Shown one piece after another: positions 44,484 through 53,848 of a stretch of DNA of 64,000 nucleotides (position 1 is the stretch's first letter; each line of letters begins with the position of its first letter). This DNA is from Marivivens donghaensis (GTDB lineage: Bacteria; Pseudomonadota; Alphaproteobacteria; Rhodobacterales; Rhodobacteraceae): positions 248,001-312,000 of the forward strand of contig NZ_JALNPR010000002.1 of NCBI RefSeq assembly GCF_023541015.1. Direction: 5' to 3'. The notes below the pieces were generated by a model, which saw only the letters and a program-made list of their open reading frames with translations, had not been told where the DNA came from and searched no databases. Position numbers and translations under genes: made by a program.

Positions 44484-44702
44484 CTAGTTTATGAATCTTC
44501 CCACAACGCGGACAAAAGCATGAGGAATATCATCGAGCGTATATTGGCGGTCATTTAACGCCATAACGACAAGGCTACCACCAACCAGAACAACGATGGC
44601 CGCGGCGCGGGGTGCACGACCCTCGGTCAATGCACCTAGAATGGGTGGGAGAGCGAAAGCCAACAGCACTAACCCTATCGTTAGATAAAGGTCTGCATCC
44701 AT
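44484..44702 (-). CDS. Small membrane protein of unknown function
   Basis: A 72-residue protein with two predicted membrane helices ([20 protein letters not shown] and [18 protein letters not shown]) separated by a short charged loop containing EGRAPR. The ATG at 44702 has GGGAG upstream. It lies between rpmI and pyk on the same strand, 110 bases before rpmI, and may be co-transcribed with pyk. The family is not identified. Confidence 0.6.
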   Translation of the reverse strand: MDADLYLTIGLVLLAFALPPILGALTEGRAPRAAAIVVLVGGSLVVMALNDRQYTLDDIPHAFVRVVGRFIN

Positions 44703-44736
44703 GTTTCGCACTCCCACAATTCGATTTGTGGAAACG

Positions 44737-46182
44737 TTACTCTGTTTCAGAGCTGTGAATCAAACGTTCCTCGCAGGGCGCAACGCGAAGGATGTTCGTC
44801 GAACCCGGCGTGTTAAACGGAACGCCCGCGGTCACGACAACCATGTCTTTCTCAGTTGCAAGTCCTTCGGCCTTTGCAGCGCGGACTGCGTAGATAACCG
44901 CAGTCTTAAAGCGGTCTACTTCGCCCGACATCACAGTGTTCACACCCCAGCTGAGGCACAAGCGACCTGCGGTCTTGGGCTTTGTGGTCAGGGCAATGAT
45001 CGGAACACGGGGACGTTCACGGGCGACGCGCAGCGCAGTGGTGCCAGATTCGGAGTAGCAGCAGATCGCTTTCACGTCGGTCTTTTCTGCGATCTCGCGC
45101 GCGGCGGATACGATACCGTCAGCAACGGTCGAGTGATCAATACGGCGCGAGGCTTCGATGATCTCTGTGTAGTTCGGATCGCATTCGACCTCCATCGCCA
45201 CGTTGTTCATCGTGCGGACGGCTTCGATAGGGTACTGACCAGCAGCCGATTCGGCGGACAACATGATCGCGTCAGTGCCTTCATAGATCGCGTTCGCAAC
45301 GTCAGAGACTTCTGCGCGGGTCGGCATCGGGCTTTCGATCATCGACTCGAGCATCTGCGTCGCAACAATCACAGGCTTCGCAGCGGTGCGGCACTTGCGG
45401 ATCAGACGTTTCTGGATCGGCGGAACGCTGGACACGGGCAGCTCAACGCCCAAGTCGCCACGGGCAACCATGATGCCATCAGATACAGCAAGGATGTCGT
45501 CGAAGGCTTTAACTGCGGCAGGCTTTTCGATTTTCGCCAGAACTGCAGCACGACCTTTGGCCAGCGCACGCGCTTCATCAACGTCAGCAGGACGCTGAAC
45601 GAACGACAGAGCGAGCCAATCCACACCGAGTTCGCAAACGAACTCGAGGTCCTTGCGGTCTTTGTCAGACAGTGCAGCTACAGGCAGCACAACGTCAGGC
45701 ACGTTTACGCCCTTGCGGTTCGAGATCACGCCGCCAACGGTCACTTCACAGTTTGCAAAATCACGACCGCAGTCTTTGACGCGGAGGCGAATTTTACCGT
45801 CGTTGACTAGAAGGTTTGCACCAGGTTCCAACGCATCAAAAATCTCTTTGTGCGGAAGCTGCACGCGATTGATGTCACCCTCTTCGTCGCTCAGGTCCAG
45901 ACGGAAGTCCTGACCTTCGACGAGCAGCTCTTCACCGTTCGCGAATTTACCAACGCGCAATTTCGGCCCCTGAAGGTCGGCCAAGATACCGATCGGGCTG
46001 TTACAATCTTTTTCGACCTGACGGATGATTTCGTGACGCTCACGAATTTCGGCGTGCTCACCATGGCTCATGTTCAGGCGAAAGACGTCTGCCCCCGCTT
46101 CGTGCAAAGCACGGATCATCTCGTAGCTGCTGGAAGCAGGGCCCAGCGTAGCAACGATTTTTACGTTGCGTTGGCGTCTCAT
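44737..46182 (-). CDS. pyk: Pyruvate kinase
   Basis: It catalyses PEP plus ADP to pyruvate plus ATP. The 481-residue protein has the start NVKIVATLGPASSSYEMI, the RLNMSHGEHAE nucleotide site, the active-site Lys/Mg region (VLAKIEKPAAVKAFDDIL, MVARGDLGVELP), TRAEVSDVANAIYEGTDAIM, and the C-terminal domain with the allosteric fold. It ends in an ERLIHSSETE tail. Standard length. The long upstream gap to 46370 may hold the promoters of this gene and of the DUF1244 gene. Confidence 0.96.
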   Translation of the reverse strand: MRRQRNVKIVATLGPASSSYEMIRALHEAGADVFRLNMSHGEHAEIRERHEIIRQVEKDCNSPIGILADLQGPKLRVGKFANGEELLVEGQDFRLDLSDEEGDINRVQLPHKEIFDALEPGANLLVNDGKIRLRVKDCGRDFANCEVTVGGVISNRKGVNVPDVVLPVAALSDKDRKDLEFVCELGVDWLALSFVQRPADVDEARALAKGRAAVLAKIEKPAAVKAFDDILAVSDGIMVARGDLGVELPVSSVPPIQKRLIRKCRTAAKPVIVATQMLESMIESPMPTRAEVSDVANAIYEGTDAIMLSAESAAGQYPIEAVRTMNNVAMEVECDPNYTEIIEASRRIDHSTVADGIVSAAREIAEKTDVKAICCYSESGTTALRVARERPRVPIIALTTKPKTAGRLCLSWGVNTVMSGEVDRFKTAVIYAVRAAKAEGLATEKDMVVVTAGVPFNTPGSTNILRVAPCEERLIHSSETE

Positions 46183-46370
46183 GGTGCAGTCCTCATTCTA
46201 AACATCTGGAGCGTCCGTTACCGCTAACGCTCATTTCGGTCCCTTATTACCGAATTCATTCCATTCCTCAACTATTCTGTTGGCGATCACGTGATATTCA
46301 CATCAACGGACGGTGACATTCCCGCGAAATGTGGGCAGTTTGTCGGAGTAATTCGACTTTGGAGGCTAAA

Positions 46371-46685
46371 ATGGATGACCAAACCCGTATCGAACTCGAA
46401 GCAGCAGCCTTCCGCGCCATGCGTCATCACCTCATGGAAAAACGCACAGACGTCCAAAACATCGACATGATGAACCTCGCTGGATTCTGTCGGAATTGCC
46501 TGTCGCGTTGGTATCAAGAGGCCGCAAACGAACGCGGCATCGACATGACCAAAGACGAAGCCCGTGAGATTTTCTACGGCATGCCCTACGAAGAGTGGCG
46601 CGATCAGTTCCAAACCGAAGCGACAGCCGAAACTCAAAAGGCGTTCGAGAAGTCATTTGCCGAAAACGTCGGCACAAAAGTCTAA
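46371..46685 (+). CDS. DUF1244 family protein
   Basis: A 104-residue cytoplasmic protein of the DUF1244 (PF06844) family common in proteobacteria. The conserved block is NLAGFCRNCLSRWYQEAANE with two cysteines spaced CxxC, and GMPYEEWRDQFQ follows. GGAGGCTAAA precedes the ATG. Function unknown. It is divergent from pyk. Confidence 0.85.
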   Translation: MDDQTRIELEAAAFRAMRHHLMEKRTDVQNIDMMNLAGFCRNCLSRWYQEAANERGIDMTKDEAREIFYGMPYEEWRDQFQTEATAETQKAFEKSFAENVGTKV

Positions 46686-46765
46686 CAAATAAATTTCTGC
46701 CAGAGACTCAGATAGCCCGCTTTCATGCCGTTAAGGGGAGTGAAGGTGTAATTAGGCTTGCAAAA

Positions 46766-47662
46766 ATGCTTCTGGCGCTCCTCCTCGCATCGGTCGGCGC
46801 TGCCCTGTTAAGCGGGGTGGTTATCCCCAATGCTGAAAACAACACAACTGATGTCTTCGGTACCGGAACCGAGGGCGACGATATCGTGCGCACTTGGGCT
46901 GGCGACGACAGCATGACGGGTGAAGACGGGAACGACAGCCTATTTATGGGCGAAGGTGACGACTTCGCGGACGGCGGCGCAGGAAGCGACATCATCGTCG
47001 GCGGTCCAGGCGATGACGTGTTGCTCGGCGGTGCCGACAGTGACCTCATCCACGCGGGCAAAGACCAAGACTGGGTTTCTGGCGGCGCAGGCGACGACAC
47101 GATCAATGGCCAAGACGGCGCTGATACTCTGTTCGGCGACGGCGACAACGACCTCATCCACGGTGGCAACGGCAACGACCGCATCTACGGCGGCAATGGC
47201 AATGACATCATGTTCGGCGGTGGCGGCGATGACCTGATTGAAGGTGGCGAGGGCAACGACAAACTGATCGACACCTTTGGCACGAACACCCTTCATGGCG
47301 GTGACGGGAACGATATCCTTCGGGGCGCAGGAACGACTGCGATGTTCGGCGACGATGGTGACGACGTATTTTACATGATGCGGGGTGCGGTTGCTGCAGG
47401 TGGCGCGGGCGCTGATGAATTCAACGTCGAAGTCGATTGGCTGAACCAGCCCGTTGGCATTGCAGACTATGACCCGACGGAAGACGCGATTGTCATCACA
47501 GTCGAAGAAGGCACGCCGATTTCACTGACCATCACCGAAACTGCCGATGGCTGGATGGTTGAACTGAACGCCGTTCAAATCCTTTTGGTGCAGGGGTCGG
47601 CAACCTTTACAGTTGCCGACCTCAATATCGTCGAAGTGCCTCCGATTACGGAAGCCGTCTAG
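46766..47662 (+). CDS. RTX-repeat calcium-binding protein with N-terminal hydrophobic segment
   Basis: A 299-residue protein. The first about 22 residues are hydrophobic (MLLALLLASVGAALLSGVVI), acting as a signal anchor or signal peptide. The next about 180 residues are RTX nonapeptide-type repeats of the form GGxGxDxhx (for example GGAGDDTINGQ, GGNGNDRIYGG), which fold into a beta-roll in calcium. The C-terminal part is non-repetitive. No export ABC system or acyltransferase gene is nearby. The start is weak in ribosome-site terms but is the only ATG giving the hydrophobic lead. Convergent with the transaminase, with stops adjacent. Confidence 0.75.
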   Translation: MLLALLLASVGAALLSGVVIPNAENNTTDVFGTGTEGDDIVRTWAGDDSMTGEDGNDSLFMGEGDDFADGGAGSDIIVGGPGDDVLLGGADSDLIHAGKDQDWVSGGAGDDTINGQDGADTLFGDGDNDLIHGGNGNDRIYGGNGNDIMFGGGGDDLIEGGEGNDKLIDTFGTNTLHGGDGNDILRGAGTTAMFGDDGDDVFYMMRGAVAAGGAGADEFNVEVDWLNQPVGIADYDPTEDAIVITVEEGTPISLTITETADGWMVELNAVQILLVQGSATFTVADLNIVEVPPITEAV

Positions 47663-48523
47663 TCAGACGGCCGTTTTCAGGCTCTCTTCGATGTAAATCT
47701 CACGCAAACGCAGCGCCATTTTGCCCGGTACGCCGTCACCAATTTTTGCCCCGTCGATCTCAACAACTGGCTGAACAAAGGTAGTCGCCGAGGTAATAAA
47801 TGCCTCATCGGCATCCTGAGCTTCTGCGATGGTAAAGTTACGCTCTTCGACTTCCATCTGTGCCTCTGCTGCAAACCGCAGAACAGCAGCGCGCGTGATC
47901 CCGTGGAGGATGTCATTCGACAGGCCGCGCGTGATGATCTTGTTGCCTTTGACGATATACGCGTTGTTTGAGGTACCTTCGGTCACATATCCGTCTTCGA
48001 CCATCCACGCGTCATCGCAACCCTCTTTCTTTGCCATCATCTTGCCCATCGACGGGTAGAGTAGTTGAACGGTTTTGATGTCACGGCGGCCCCAGCGGAT
48101 ATCTTCGATCGAGATCACTTTGATCCCCGTTTTGATCGACGGCATATCCACGAGTTTTTTCGCAAACGTGAACAACACGATGCCCGAGGGGACCTTTGCA
48201 GGATCAGGCCACGCGAAATCGCGGTCAGCGGGCGCACCACGGGTGATCTGAAGGTAGATACCACCCTCAACGAGGTCGTTCTTTTCGATCAGGTCACGGT
48301 GGATTTGCAGCAGTTCATCCATAGTCACTGGCGACGCCATCTCGAGTTCGCTCAGCGAGCGTTCGAGACGCTTTGCGTGACCAGCAAAATCAACCAGCTT
48401 TCCACCGATGACCGAGGTCACCTCGTAGACGCCGTCCGCCATCAGGAACCCACGGTCGAAAATAGAAACCTTGGCTTCGGTTTCGGGAACGTAGTCGCCG
48501 TTGACGTAGACAATGCGGGTCAT
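47663..48523 (-). CDS. dat: D-amino-acid transaminase (class IV aminotransferase)
   Basis: A PLP-dependent class IV aminotransferase of 286 residues, probably making D-glutamate or other D-amino acids for cell wall. N-terminal YVNGDYVPETEAKVSIFDRG and SEG-like features are present, and the Schiff-base Lys150 falls in RRDIKTVQLLYPS. VTEGTSNNAYIV marks the cofactor loop. The branched-chain enzyme is a possible alternative, but length and motif favour the D-specific type. The ATG at 48523 gives MTRIVYVNGDY. Confidence 0.82.
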   Translation of the reverse strand: MTRIVYVNGDYVPETEAKVSIFDRGFLMADGVYEVTSVIGGKLVDFAGHAKRLERSLSELEMASPVTMDELLQIHRDLIEKNDLVEGGIYLQITRGAPADRDFAWPDPAKVPSGIVLFTFAKKLVDMPSIKTGIKVISIEDIRWGRRDIKTVQLLYPSMGKMMAKKEGCDDAWMVEDGYVTEGTSNNAYIVKGNKIITRGLSNDILHGITRAAVLRFAAEAQMEVEERNFTIAEAQDADEAFITSATTFVQPVVEIDGAKIGDGVPGKMALRLREIYIEESLKTAV

Positions 48524-48738
48524 GGTGGGATCCTCCAGAAAATGACGTGATCGGTCTTGGGTCATGCCTCGCGTTACGTCAAGTCCACAGCCGTCCTGCC
48601 GCGCAAAATTACGTCGCACTGCAGATGGAACGCCCTAATGTCGCATGCTGCAGGTGCAGAATATCCTTGCAGACAATCGCGCAATTTCCTAACCAATCAA
48701 TCAAGACAAACGTAATTTCATTACCGAGAGGAATCGAA

Positions 48739-49698
48739 ATGTCCTTCCGCATTCAGCCTGCCGCTCCGGCTCGTCCGAACCGTTGCCAATTGTTTGGCCC
48801 CGCATCGAACACCAAACTTTTTGCGAAAATGGCTGCCAGCGCCGCAGACGTGATCAACATCGACCTCGAAGATTCCGTTGCTCCGACCGACAAAGACATG
48901 GCACGCGCCAATGCGATTGAGGCCATTAACGCCGTTGATTGGGGCAACAAATACCTCTCCGTACGGATTAACGGCTTGGATACACCTTACTGGTATCGTG
49001 ATGTGGTCGACCTGCTGGAACAAGCTGGCGATCGCCTCGACCAGATCATGATCCCCAAAGTGGGCTGCGCCGAAGACGTCTATGCTGTCGACGCGCTCGT
49101 AACCGCAATCGAACGCGCAAAAGGCCGGACCAAGCCGATTTCGTTCGAAGTCATCATCGAATCCGCTGCTGGTATCGCCCATGTTGAGGCCATCGCAGCC
49201 TCTTCACCGCGTATGCAAGCGATCAGCCTCGGCGCTGCGGACTTTGCTGCCTCGATGGGCATGCAGACCACGGGCATCGGCGGCACGCAGGAAGATTACT
49301 ACATGCTGCGCGACGGCGCGAAATACTGGTCGGACCCGTGGCACTGGGCGCAGACCGCTATCGTTGCCGCTTGCCGCACACATGGCCTACTGCCAGTCGA
49401 CGGTCCGTTCGGTGACTTCTCGGATGACGAAGGCTATATCGCGCAGTCCAAGCGCTCTGCGACCCTCGGCATGGTCGGCAAATGGGCGATCCACCCGAAA
49501 CAGATCGCATTGGCCAATGAAGTGTTCACTCCGTCTGAAGCCAAAGTGACCGAAGCCCGCGAAATTCTCGCAGCTATGGAAGAGGCTAAAGCCCGCGGCG
49601 AAGGCGCAACTGTCTACAAAGGCCGTCTGGTCGACATCGCGTCGATCAAACAGGCCGAAGTCATTGTCCGCCAGTCCGAGATGATTGCTGGCAGCTAA
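48739..49698 (+). CDS. mcl1: L-malyl-CoA / beta-methylmalyl-CoA lyase
   Basis: A CitE-like lyase of 319 residues. It carries the CitE-family NCxLFGPASN-type start (RPNRCQLFGPASNTKLF), DVINIDLEDSVAPTDK and EVIIESAAGIAHVEAIA. The QEDYYMLRDGAKYWSDPWHW and AIHPKQIALANEVF blocks match Mcl1 of Rhodobacter. It splits (S)-malyl-CoA and beta-methylmalyl-CoA in the ethylmalonyl-CoA pathway for acetate assimilation. GAGAGGA precedes the ATG; the frame extends upstream to 48547 without need. Divergent from the transaminase. Confidence 0.9.
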   Translation: MSFRIQPAAPARPNRCQLFGPASNTKLFAKMAASAADVINIDLEDSVAPTDKDMARANAIEAINAVDWGNKYLSVRINGLDTPYWYRDVVDLLEQAGDRLDQIMIPKVGCAEDVYAVDALVTAIERAKGRTKPISFEVIIESAAGIAHVEAIAASSPRMQAISLGAADFAASMGMQTTGIGGTQEDYYMLRDGAKYWSDPWHWAQTAIVAACRTHGLLPVDGPFGDFSDDEGYIAQSKRSATLGMVGKWAIHPKQIALANEVFTPSEAKVTEAREILAAMEEAKARGEGATVYKGRLVDIASIKQAEVIVRQSEMIAGS

Positions 49699-49716
49699 GG
49701 CAAACCTACAAAATGC

Positions 49717-49750
49717 AAACGGCCGGCTCTGATTGAGCCGGCCGTTTTTG
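49717..49750 (+). terminator. Strong terminator after mcl1
   Basis: A perfect 13-bp stem (AAACGGCCGGCTC/GAGCCGGCCGTTT) with a TGATT loop, followed by TTTTTG. It lies between the mcl1 and repeat-protein ends and may work in both directions. Confidence 0.88.
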
Positions 49751-49767
49751 TTTGAACGCCCTCGCGA

Positions 49768-50436
49768 TTAGTAGTCGCGGATGAACACCACACCGAATGC
49801 GCAGAGCTTCGCACAATCGCTCGCATCGTGGCCGAGGTTTTCAATCGCGACTGACATAGCGGATGCCGGCCCTTCAAAGCGTGGATCATCGCACTCCATA
49901 TCCTGCGGATACTCGCCATTGTCGTCGCCAAAATCGACGGCCGCGCAGTTGGTCATGGCCTTCGCGTCGTTGAAGTCCCAAAGTTTTACGTCACCGTTGA
50001 GATAAGCCACCGAACAATCGGTCGCGTCAGCACCAACGTAGGTCCAGCTCACACTACTGGCCATCGCTGTTCCATAGAACCGACGGTCATCACATTCGCC
50101 ATCCATCGACCATTCACCACTGTCATCGCCGAAGTTAATACCATCCACGATCACAGGTTCAGGCGCCGTAACGCGTCCGCCCTTCACGCCTGCTTGTGCA
50201 GAGGCCGATAGTGTAATCGTGCCGGCATTAAACGCGGCTTCGCAGTCGCTCGCGTCATGCATAATGTCCGAGTCCAAAAGCGGGGTCGTCGTCATCCCCT
50301 TCCCCTCGAAACGAGGGTCGTCACATTCGCCGTCATTCGACCACTGGCTGGCATCATCGCCAAAGTTGATAGACTGCGCGACCAATGGGTTCGCGGCCAA
50401 AAGTGCAATCGCTGCTGCTGTTAAAACTACTCGCAT
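49768..50436 (-). CDS. Secreted protein with three ECDD repeats, unknown function
   Basis: A 223-residue protein with a signal peptide ending near LVAQ (residue about 21). The mature part is three tandem repeats of about 54 residues, each of the form FGDDxxxWxxDGECDDxRFxG and ending in a second cysteine (DASDC, DATDC, DASDC). The paired cysteines in each repeat could form disulfides, and the acidic FGDD/ECDD loops could bind metal. I know no named family. GGAGATTCTC precedes the ATG. Divergent from accA. Confidence 0.7.
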   Translation of the reverse strand: MRVVLTAAAIALLAANPLVAQSINFGDDASQWSNDGECDDPRFEGKGMTTTPLLDSDIMHDASDCEAAFNAGTITLSASAQAGVKGGRVTAPEPVIVDGINFGDDSGEWSMDGECDDRRFYGTAMASSVSWTYVGADATDCSVAYLNGDVKLWDFNDAKAMTNCAAVDFGDDNGEYPQDMECDDPRFEGPASAMSVAIENLGHDASDCAKLCAFGVVFIRDY

Positions 50437-50579
50437 GAGAATCTCCAAAATCAATCAACTCACCTTTGCAAATGCCCGTGTTCGGCGCAACAAACAGCCT
50501 CAACGCGACAAGGCGAGTTGCAAAGCACCGCCATGCGGCCTTATATCCAGACGAAACGTAACGTCCCGAGAGGCAAGAG

Positions 50580-51542
50580 ATGACGATTTACCTCGAGTTC
50601 GAAAAACCCCTCGCCGAGATTGAGGGCAAAGTCGAAGAATTGCGCGCCCTTGCCCGTGCAAATCCAGAGATGGACGTCGAAAAAGAAGCCGCAGGCCTTC
50701 AAAAAAAGGCCGAAGACATGCTGAGCCAACTGTATGGCTCGCTGACACCTTGGCGCAAATGTCAGGTCGCCCGTCATGCGGAACGCCCGCATTGCCGCGA
50801 TTATATCGAGACGCTTTTCACCGATTACACCCCGCTTGCGGGTGACCGTAACTTTGCCGAAGACAACGCTGTTTTGGGTGGTCTTGCACGGATCAACGGT
50901 CGTTCGGTGATGGTGATCGGTCACGAAAAAGGCAGCGACACCAAGAGCCGCATTGAACACAATTTTGGCATGGCACGCCCCGAAGGCTATCGCAAAGCGA
51001 TCCGCCTAATGGACCTCGCTGACCGTTTTGGCATTCCGGTGATCACGCTTGTCGACACCCCAGGCGCTTACCCTGGTAAAGGTGCTGAAGAGCGCGGCCA
51101 GTCCGAAGCTATCGCCCGTTCGACCGAAAAATGCTTGTCGCTCAAAGTTCCGCTAATCTCTGTCGTGATCGGCGAGGGCGGCTCTGGTGGTGCGGTTGCA
51201 TTTGCGACCGCGAACCGTGTCGCGATGCTCGAACATTCGATCTATTCCGTGATTTCGCCTGAGGGCTGCGCATCGATCCTCTGGAAAGATGCAGAAAAAA
51301 TGCGTGAAGCGGCAGAGGCGCTGCGTCTGACCGCGCAAGACCTTAACGAACTCGGCATCATCGACAAAATCATCAAAGAGCCGCTTGGTGGCGCGCATCG
51401 CGATCCCAAAACCGCGATCAAAGCTGTCGGTGCTGCAATCGAAAAAATGCTCGACGATCTTTCTGGTCAGACGGGCGAAGAAGTCCGCAACAATCGCCGC
51501 AAGAAATTCCTTGCAATGGGCGCCAAAGGCTTGGCCGCCTAA
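50580..51542 (+). CDS. accA: Acetyl-CoA carboxylase carboxyltransferase subunit alpha
   Basis: It transfers the carboxyl group from biotin to acetyl-CoA to give malonyl-CoA, committing to fatty acid synthesis. The 320-residue protein begins [20 protein letters not shown] and has the crotonase-like core with [31 protein letters not shown], and [16 protein letters not shown]. The gene stands alone, accD not being adjacent. AGAGGC upstream of the ATG; a terminator follows. Confidence 0.95.
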   Translation: MTIYLEFEKPLAEIEGKVEELRALARANPEMDVEKEAAGLQKKAEDMLSQLYGSLTPWRKCQVARHAERPHCRDYIETLFTDYTPLAGDRNFAEDNAVLGGLARINGRSVMVIGHEKGSDTKSRIEHNFGMARPEGYRKAIRLMDLADRFGIPVITLVDTPGAYPGKGAEERGQSEAIARSTEKCLSLKVPLISVVIGEGGSGGAVAFATANRVAMLEHSIYSVISPEGCASILWKDAEKMREAAEALRLTAQDLNELGIIDKIIKEPLGGAHRDPKTAIKAVGAAIEKMLDDLSGQTGEEVRNNRRKKFLAMGAKGLAA

Positions 51543-51567
51543 TCAGCGGGATTGCTACATGCATTTG

Positions 51568-51602
51568 AAAAGGCAGCGTGGGAAACCCCGCTGCCTTTTT
51601 CG
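51568..51602. terminator. Terminator between accA and the downstream gene
   Basis: AAGGCAGCG/CGCTGCCTT arms with a GGG/CCC inner stem and one bulged T, followed by TTTTTCG. It serves accA on the plus strand and is reached by the convergent gene on the minus strand. Confidence 0.8.
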
Positions 51603-51603
51603 T

Positions 51604-52212
51604 TTAGGATAATTCAAAGGTCTCGAAGACTTCGATCGGATCAGCCAGTCTATGCAAGGCCGACCAAAGGAACGGATCGGTATCGTCAGCATCGAACCTA
51701 ACAGCCTTCGCACCGATTTCATGGGCTTTGGCGCGGCACCAACGGATACCCTCTTCGACCTCGGACTTATTTCCGCCAATCCACCCTGCCTCGCTCACCC
51801 CTGCAGTCATACCGCGGAGGGAGGCAAAGCCTGATCCAATGAAGACAGCGGTTCCGTCCTCAATGGCAACTCCGAACGCACGGCGCAGATCAACGGGTCG
51901 GGCAGGAGGATTGTCGGAATGACAATCACGGTAATATTCCCAGTGCGCCTCAAACCACGCAGCCCACTCAGCAGGTTTTACGAGAACCGCATTGGGGCAA
52001 AGTTCATTATGCGGGGGCAGTTCGAACACAGCAGAGCGGCGCACGACCTGCCAGTTCTTCGGCCGCAGGTCAGACCCTTCAGGCAGGATCAGACGCACAC
52101 GTTCGTAGCCATCGGGGAGACCTAGTTCATCCAGATCATCACCCACCCCCAACGCATCCTCATCGACAAAAGCCGATTCAGGATGCAGTGGGTTTTGAAC
52201 CAAGCGGATCAT
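51604..52212 (-). CDS. Protein of unknown function, upstream-coupled to plsC
   Basis: A 202-residue soluble protein whose ATG overlaps the plsC stop by 4 bases, so the two are translated together. It has DGYERVRLILPEG near the N-terminus, a central tryptophan-rich stretch (WAAWFEAHWEYYRDCHSD), and IEDGTAVFIGSGFASLRG later. The layout could be a degenerate acetyltransferase-like fold, but I see no acetyl-CoA site. No family recognised. Confidence 0.55.
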   Translation of the reverse strand: MIRLVQNPLHPESAFVDEDALGVGDDLDELGLPDGYERVRLILPEGSDLRPKNWQVVRRSAVFELPPHNELCPNAVLVKPAEWAAWFEAHWEYYRDCHSDNPPARPVDLRRAFGVAIEDGTAVFIGSGFASLRGMTAGVSEAGWIGGNKSEVEEGIRWCRAKAHEIGAKAVRFDADDTDPFLWSALHRLADPIEVFETFELS

Positions 52213-52946
52213 TTTTGGCGGTCGTAATATCCAGACTCGACCAGCAATTCTTCTGACCTCGTTTCGACCACATTTTCGAGCTCTTCCATGAAATCGCTCA
52301 AGGATTTGCCCGCAGGTATGGTCGGCAGAAATTCAATCACCGCAGTGCCTGGCGTCCGCATGATCCCATGGGCCGGCCAAAACGCACCAACGTTCACCGC
52401 AACGGGCACGCAGTCTTGCTTGAGTTCTTTATAAAGAATGCCCGCGCCGATCTTGTAGGGCAACTTTTCCGTCGGAGGCACGCGCGTCCCTTGGGCAAAG
52501 ATAATCAGCTGACCGGGGTTGCCGATTCCTGCAACAACTTGGGCAACCATTTTACGGATCGCCGCACCGCGTTTACCACGATCCACAGGAACGCAGCCCA
52601 TCCGCAGACCGTAAATCCCGATCACCGGCGTGTAGATCAGTTCCTTTTTCATTATGAATTTGCCACGCGGAAGCGAGGCATAAATCATGATGATATCGAG
52701 GAATGACTGGTGTTTTGCCGCGACGATAACCTCACCCGTCGGTGGCGTGCCACGGACTTCTGTCTTGATGCCAACCATCCAACCTGCAAGCCACATCGTA
52801 GACCGACACCAAGTATGGGCCGCCGCAAATGCACCGGATCGAGAAACCAACGCCCATGGCAGGAACACAATCCCCACGACCATTAGGTTGAAATAGATCA
52901 AACCGAGGAAGATGACGGAACGGACCCACTGGATCGACTGTTTCAT
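52209..52946 (-). CDS. plsC: 1-acyl-sn-glycerol-3-phosphate acyltransferase
   Basis: It makes phosphatidate from lysophosphatidate in membrane lipid synthesis. The 245-residue protein has an N-terminal membrane helix (SVIFLGLIYFNLMVVGIVFL), the catalytic HX4D motif in KHQSFLDIIMIYASLP, VPVDRGKRGAAIRKMV, and FAQGTRVPPTEKLPYKIGA, in which GTR replaces the usual EGTR. The ATG at 52946 is coupled to the ftsX stop (4-base overlap); the frame upstream of it runs through ftsX. Confidence 0.9.
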   Translation of the reverse strand: MKQSIQWVRSVIFLGLIYFNLMVVGIVFLPWALVSRSGAFAAAHTWCRSTMWLAGWMVGIKTEVRGTPPTGEVIVAAKHQSFLDIIMIYASLPRGKFIMKKELIYTPVIGIYGLRMGCVPVDRGKRGAAIRKMVAQVVAGIGNPGQLIIFAQGTRVPPTEKLPYKIGAGILYKELKQDCVPVAVNVGAFWPAHGIMRTPGTAVIEFLPTIPAGKSLSDFMEELENVVETRSEELLVESGYYDRQK

Positions 52947-53848
52947 GACTGGGTCCTTAGTGTGCGCAGCGCCGCTGCACGGGTTGCAAAAAATGCGACC
53001 ACCGCCGCAAGCACAGGAATACACAGCGGTGCAAACCACCCTGCGCCTTGGAAACCGAGCCCCGTGAGGAAACCACCTGCGACTTCGGTGCTGGGCAACA
53101 ATAGAACAGCCAGCATACCCACGATAGACCCTGCTGCAGCCCCCGCAAAGGCGCGGATGGTAAAGCGACGGACAAACGCGCCCGCGATGTAAAGGTCGCG
53201 CGCACCAACAAGGCGCATCACACGAATGACCTGCGCATTCGCCGACAACGCCGCCTGTGCGGCCAAGGTGATCATCGCCCCCATCGCCGCTGCAATCAAA
53301 AGGATCGCCGTAACCGCCAATAACCGCAGCCGACCAGCCGCATCAATCAACGGCTCCCGCCAGCGCGTGTGATCGTCCAAGATCGCACCCGGCACCTCAG
53401 CCTGAAGTCGCGCACGAAGGCCCGTTGGATCATAGCCGTCGCCCTCTTCGATGATTTCGATAAGGCGAGGGATGGGAAGGCTGGCAATGGGGATGTCAGG
53501 ACCAAACCACGGCTCGAGAAGCTCTTGCTGTTCTTCGGCGCTCAATGCACGGGCGGAAGCGACACCTGGTGTGGTTTCCAACAGCTTAATCGCGGCGGCC
53601 TGTTGTGCGTCCAATTGATCCGCAGGCGCCGAAATCCGAAGGGTCGAGGTCCGCGCCAGTTCTGCAGACCAACGATCGGCCAGACGGCCCGTTGCCAAGG
53701 AGAGCGCCAAAGCGAACACCGCGAGAAACGCCATAGCGCCCGAGGTGAACAAGGTCAGGCGTGCCGTATAGCCCGTCGGCGGCACTGAACGATCGGCAAG
53801 CGGGTCGCCTGCCAACATAGCAATAAAACGTCCAAATGCGGTGATCAT
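52943..53848 (-). CDS. ftsX: Cell division protein FtsX
   Basis: The integral-membrane partner of FtsE in the divisome; together they activate septal amidases. The 301-residue protein has a first membrane helix near LFTSGAMAFLAVFALALSLA, a periplasmic domain (about 60-180), and three C-terminal helices with VIRVMRLVGARDLYIAGAFV between, as in MacB-like FtsX. The ATG at 53848 is 4 bases into the ftsE end, so ftsE-ftsX-plsC form an operon. A longer frame exists to 54019 but overlaps ftsE. Confidence 0.88.
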   Translation of the reverse strand: MITAFGRFIAMLAGDPLADRSVPPTGYTARLTLFTSGAMAFLAVFALALSLATGRLADRWSAELARTSTLRISAPADQLDAQQAAAIKLLETTPGVASARALSAEEQQELLEPWFGPDIPIASLPIPRLIEIIEEGDGYDPTGLRARLQAEVPGAILDDHTRWREPLIDAAGRLRLLAVTAILLIAAAMGAMITLAAQAALSANAQVIRVMRLVGARDLYIAGAFVRRFTIRAFAGAAAGSIVGMLAVLLLPSTEVAGGFLTGLGFQGAGWFAPLCIPVLAAVVAFFATRAAALRTLRTQS

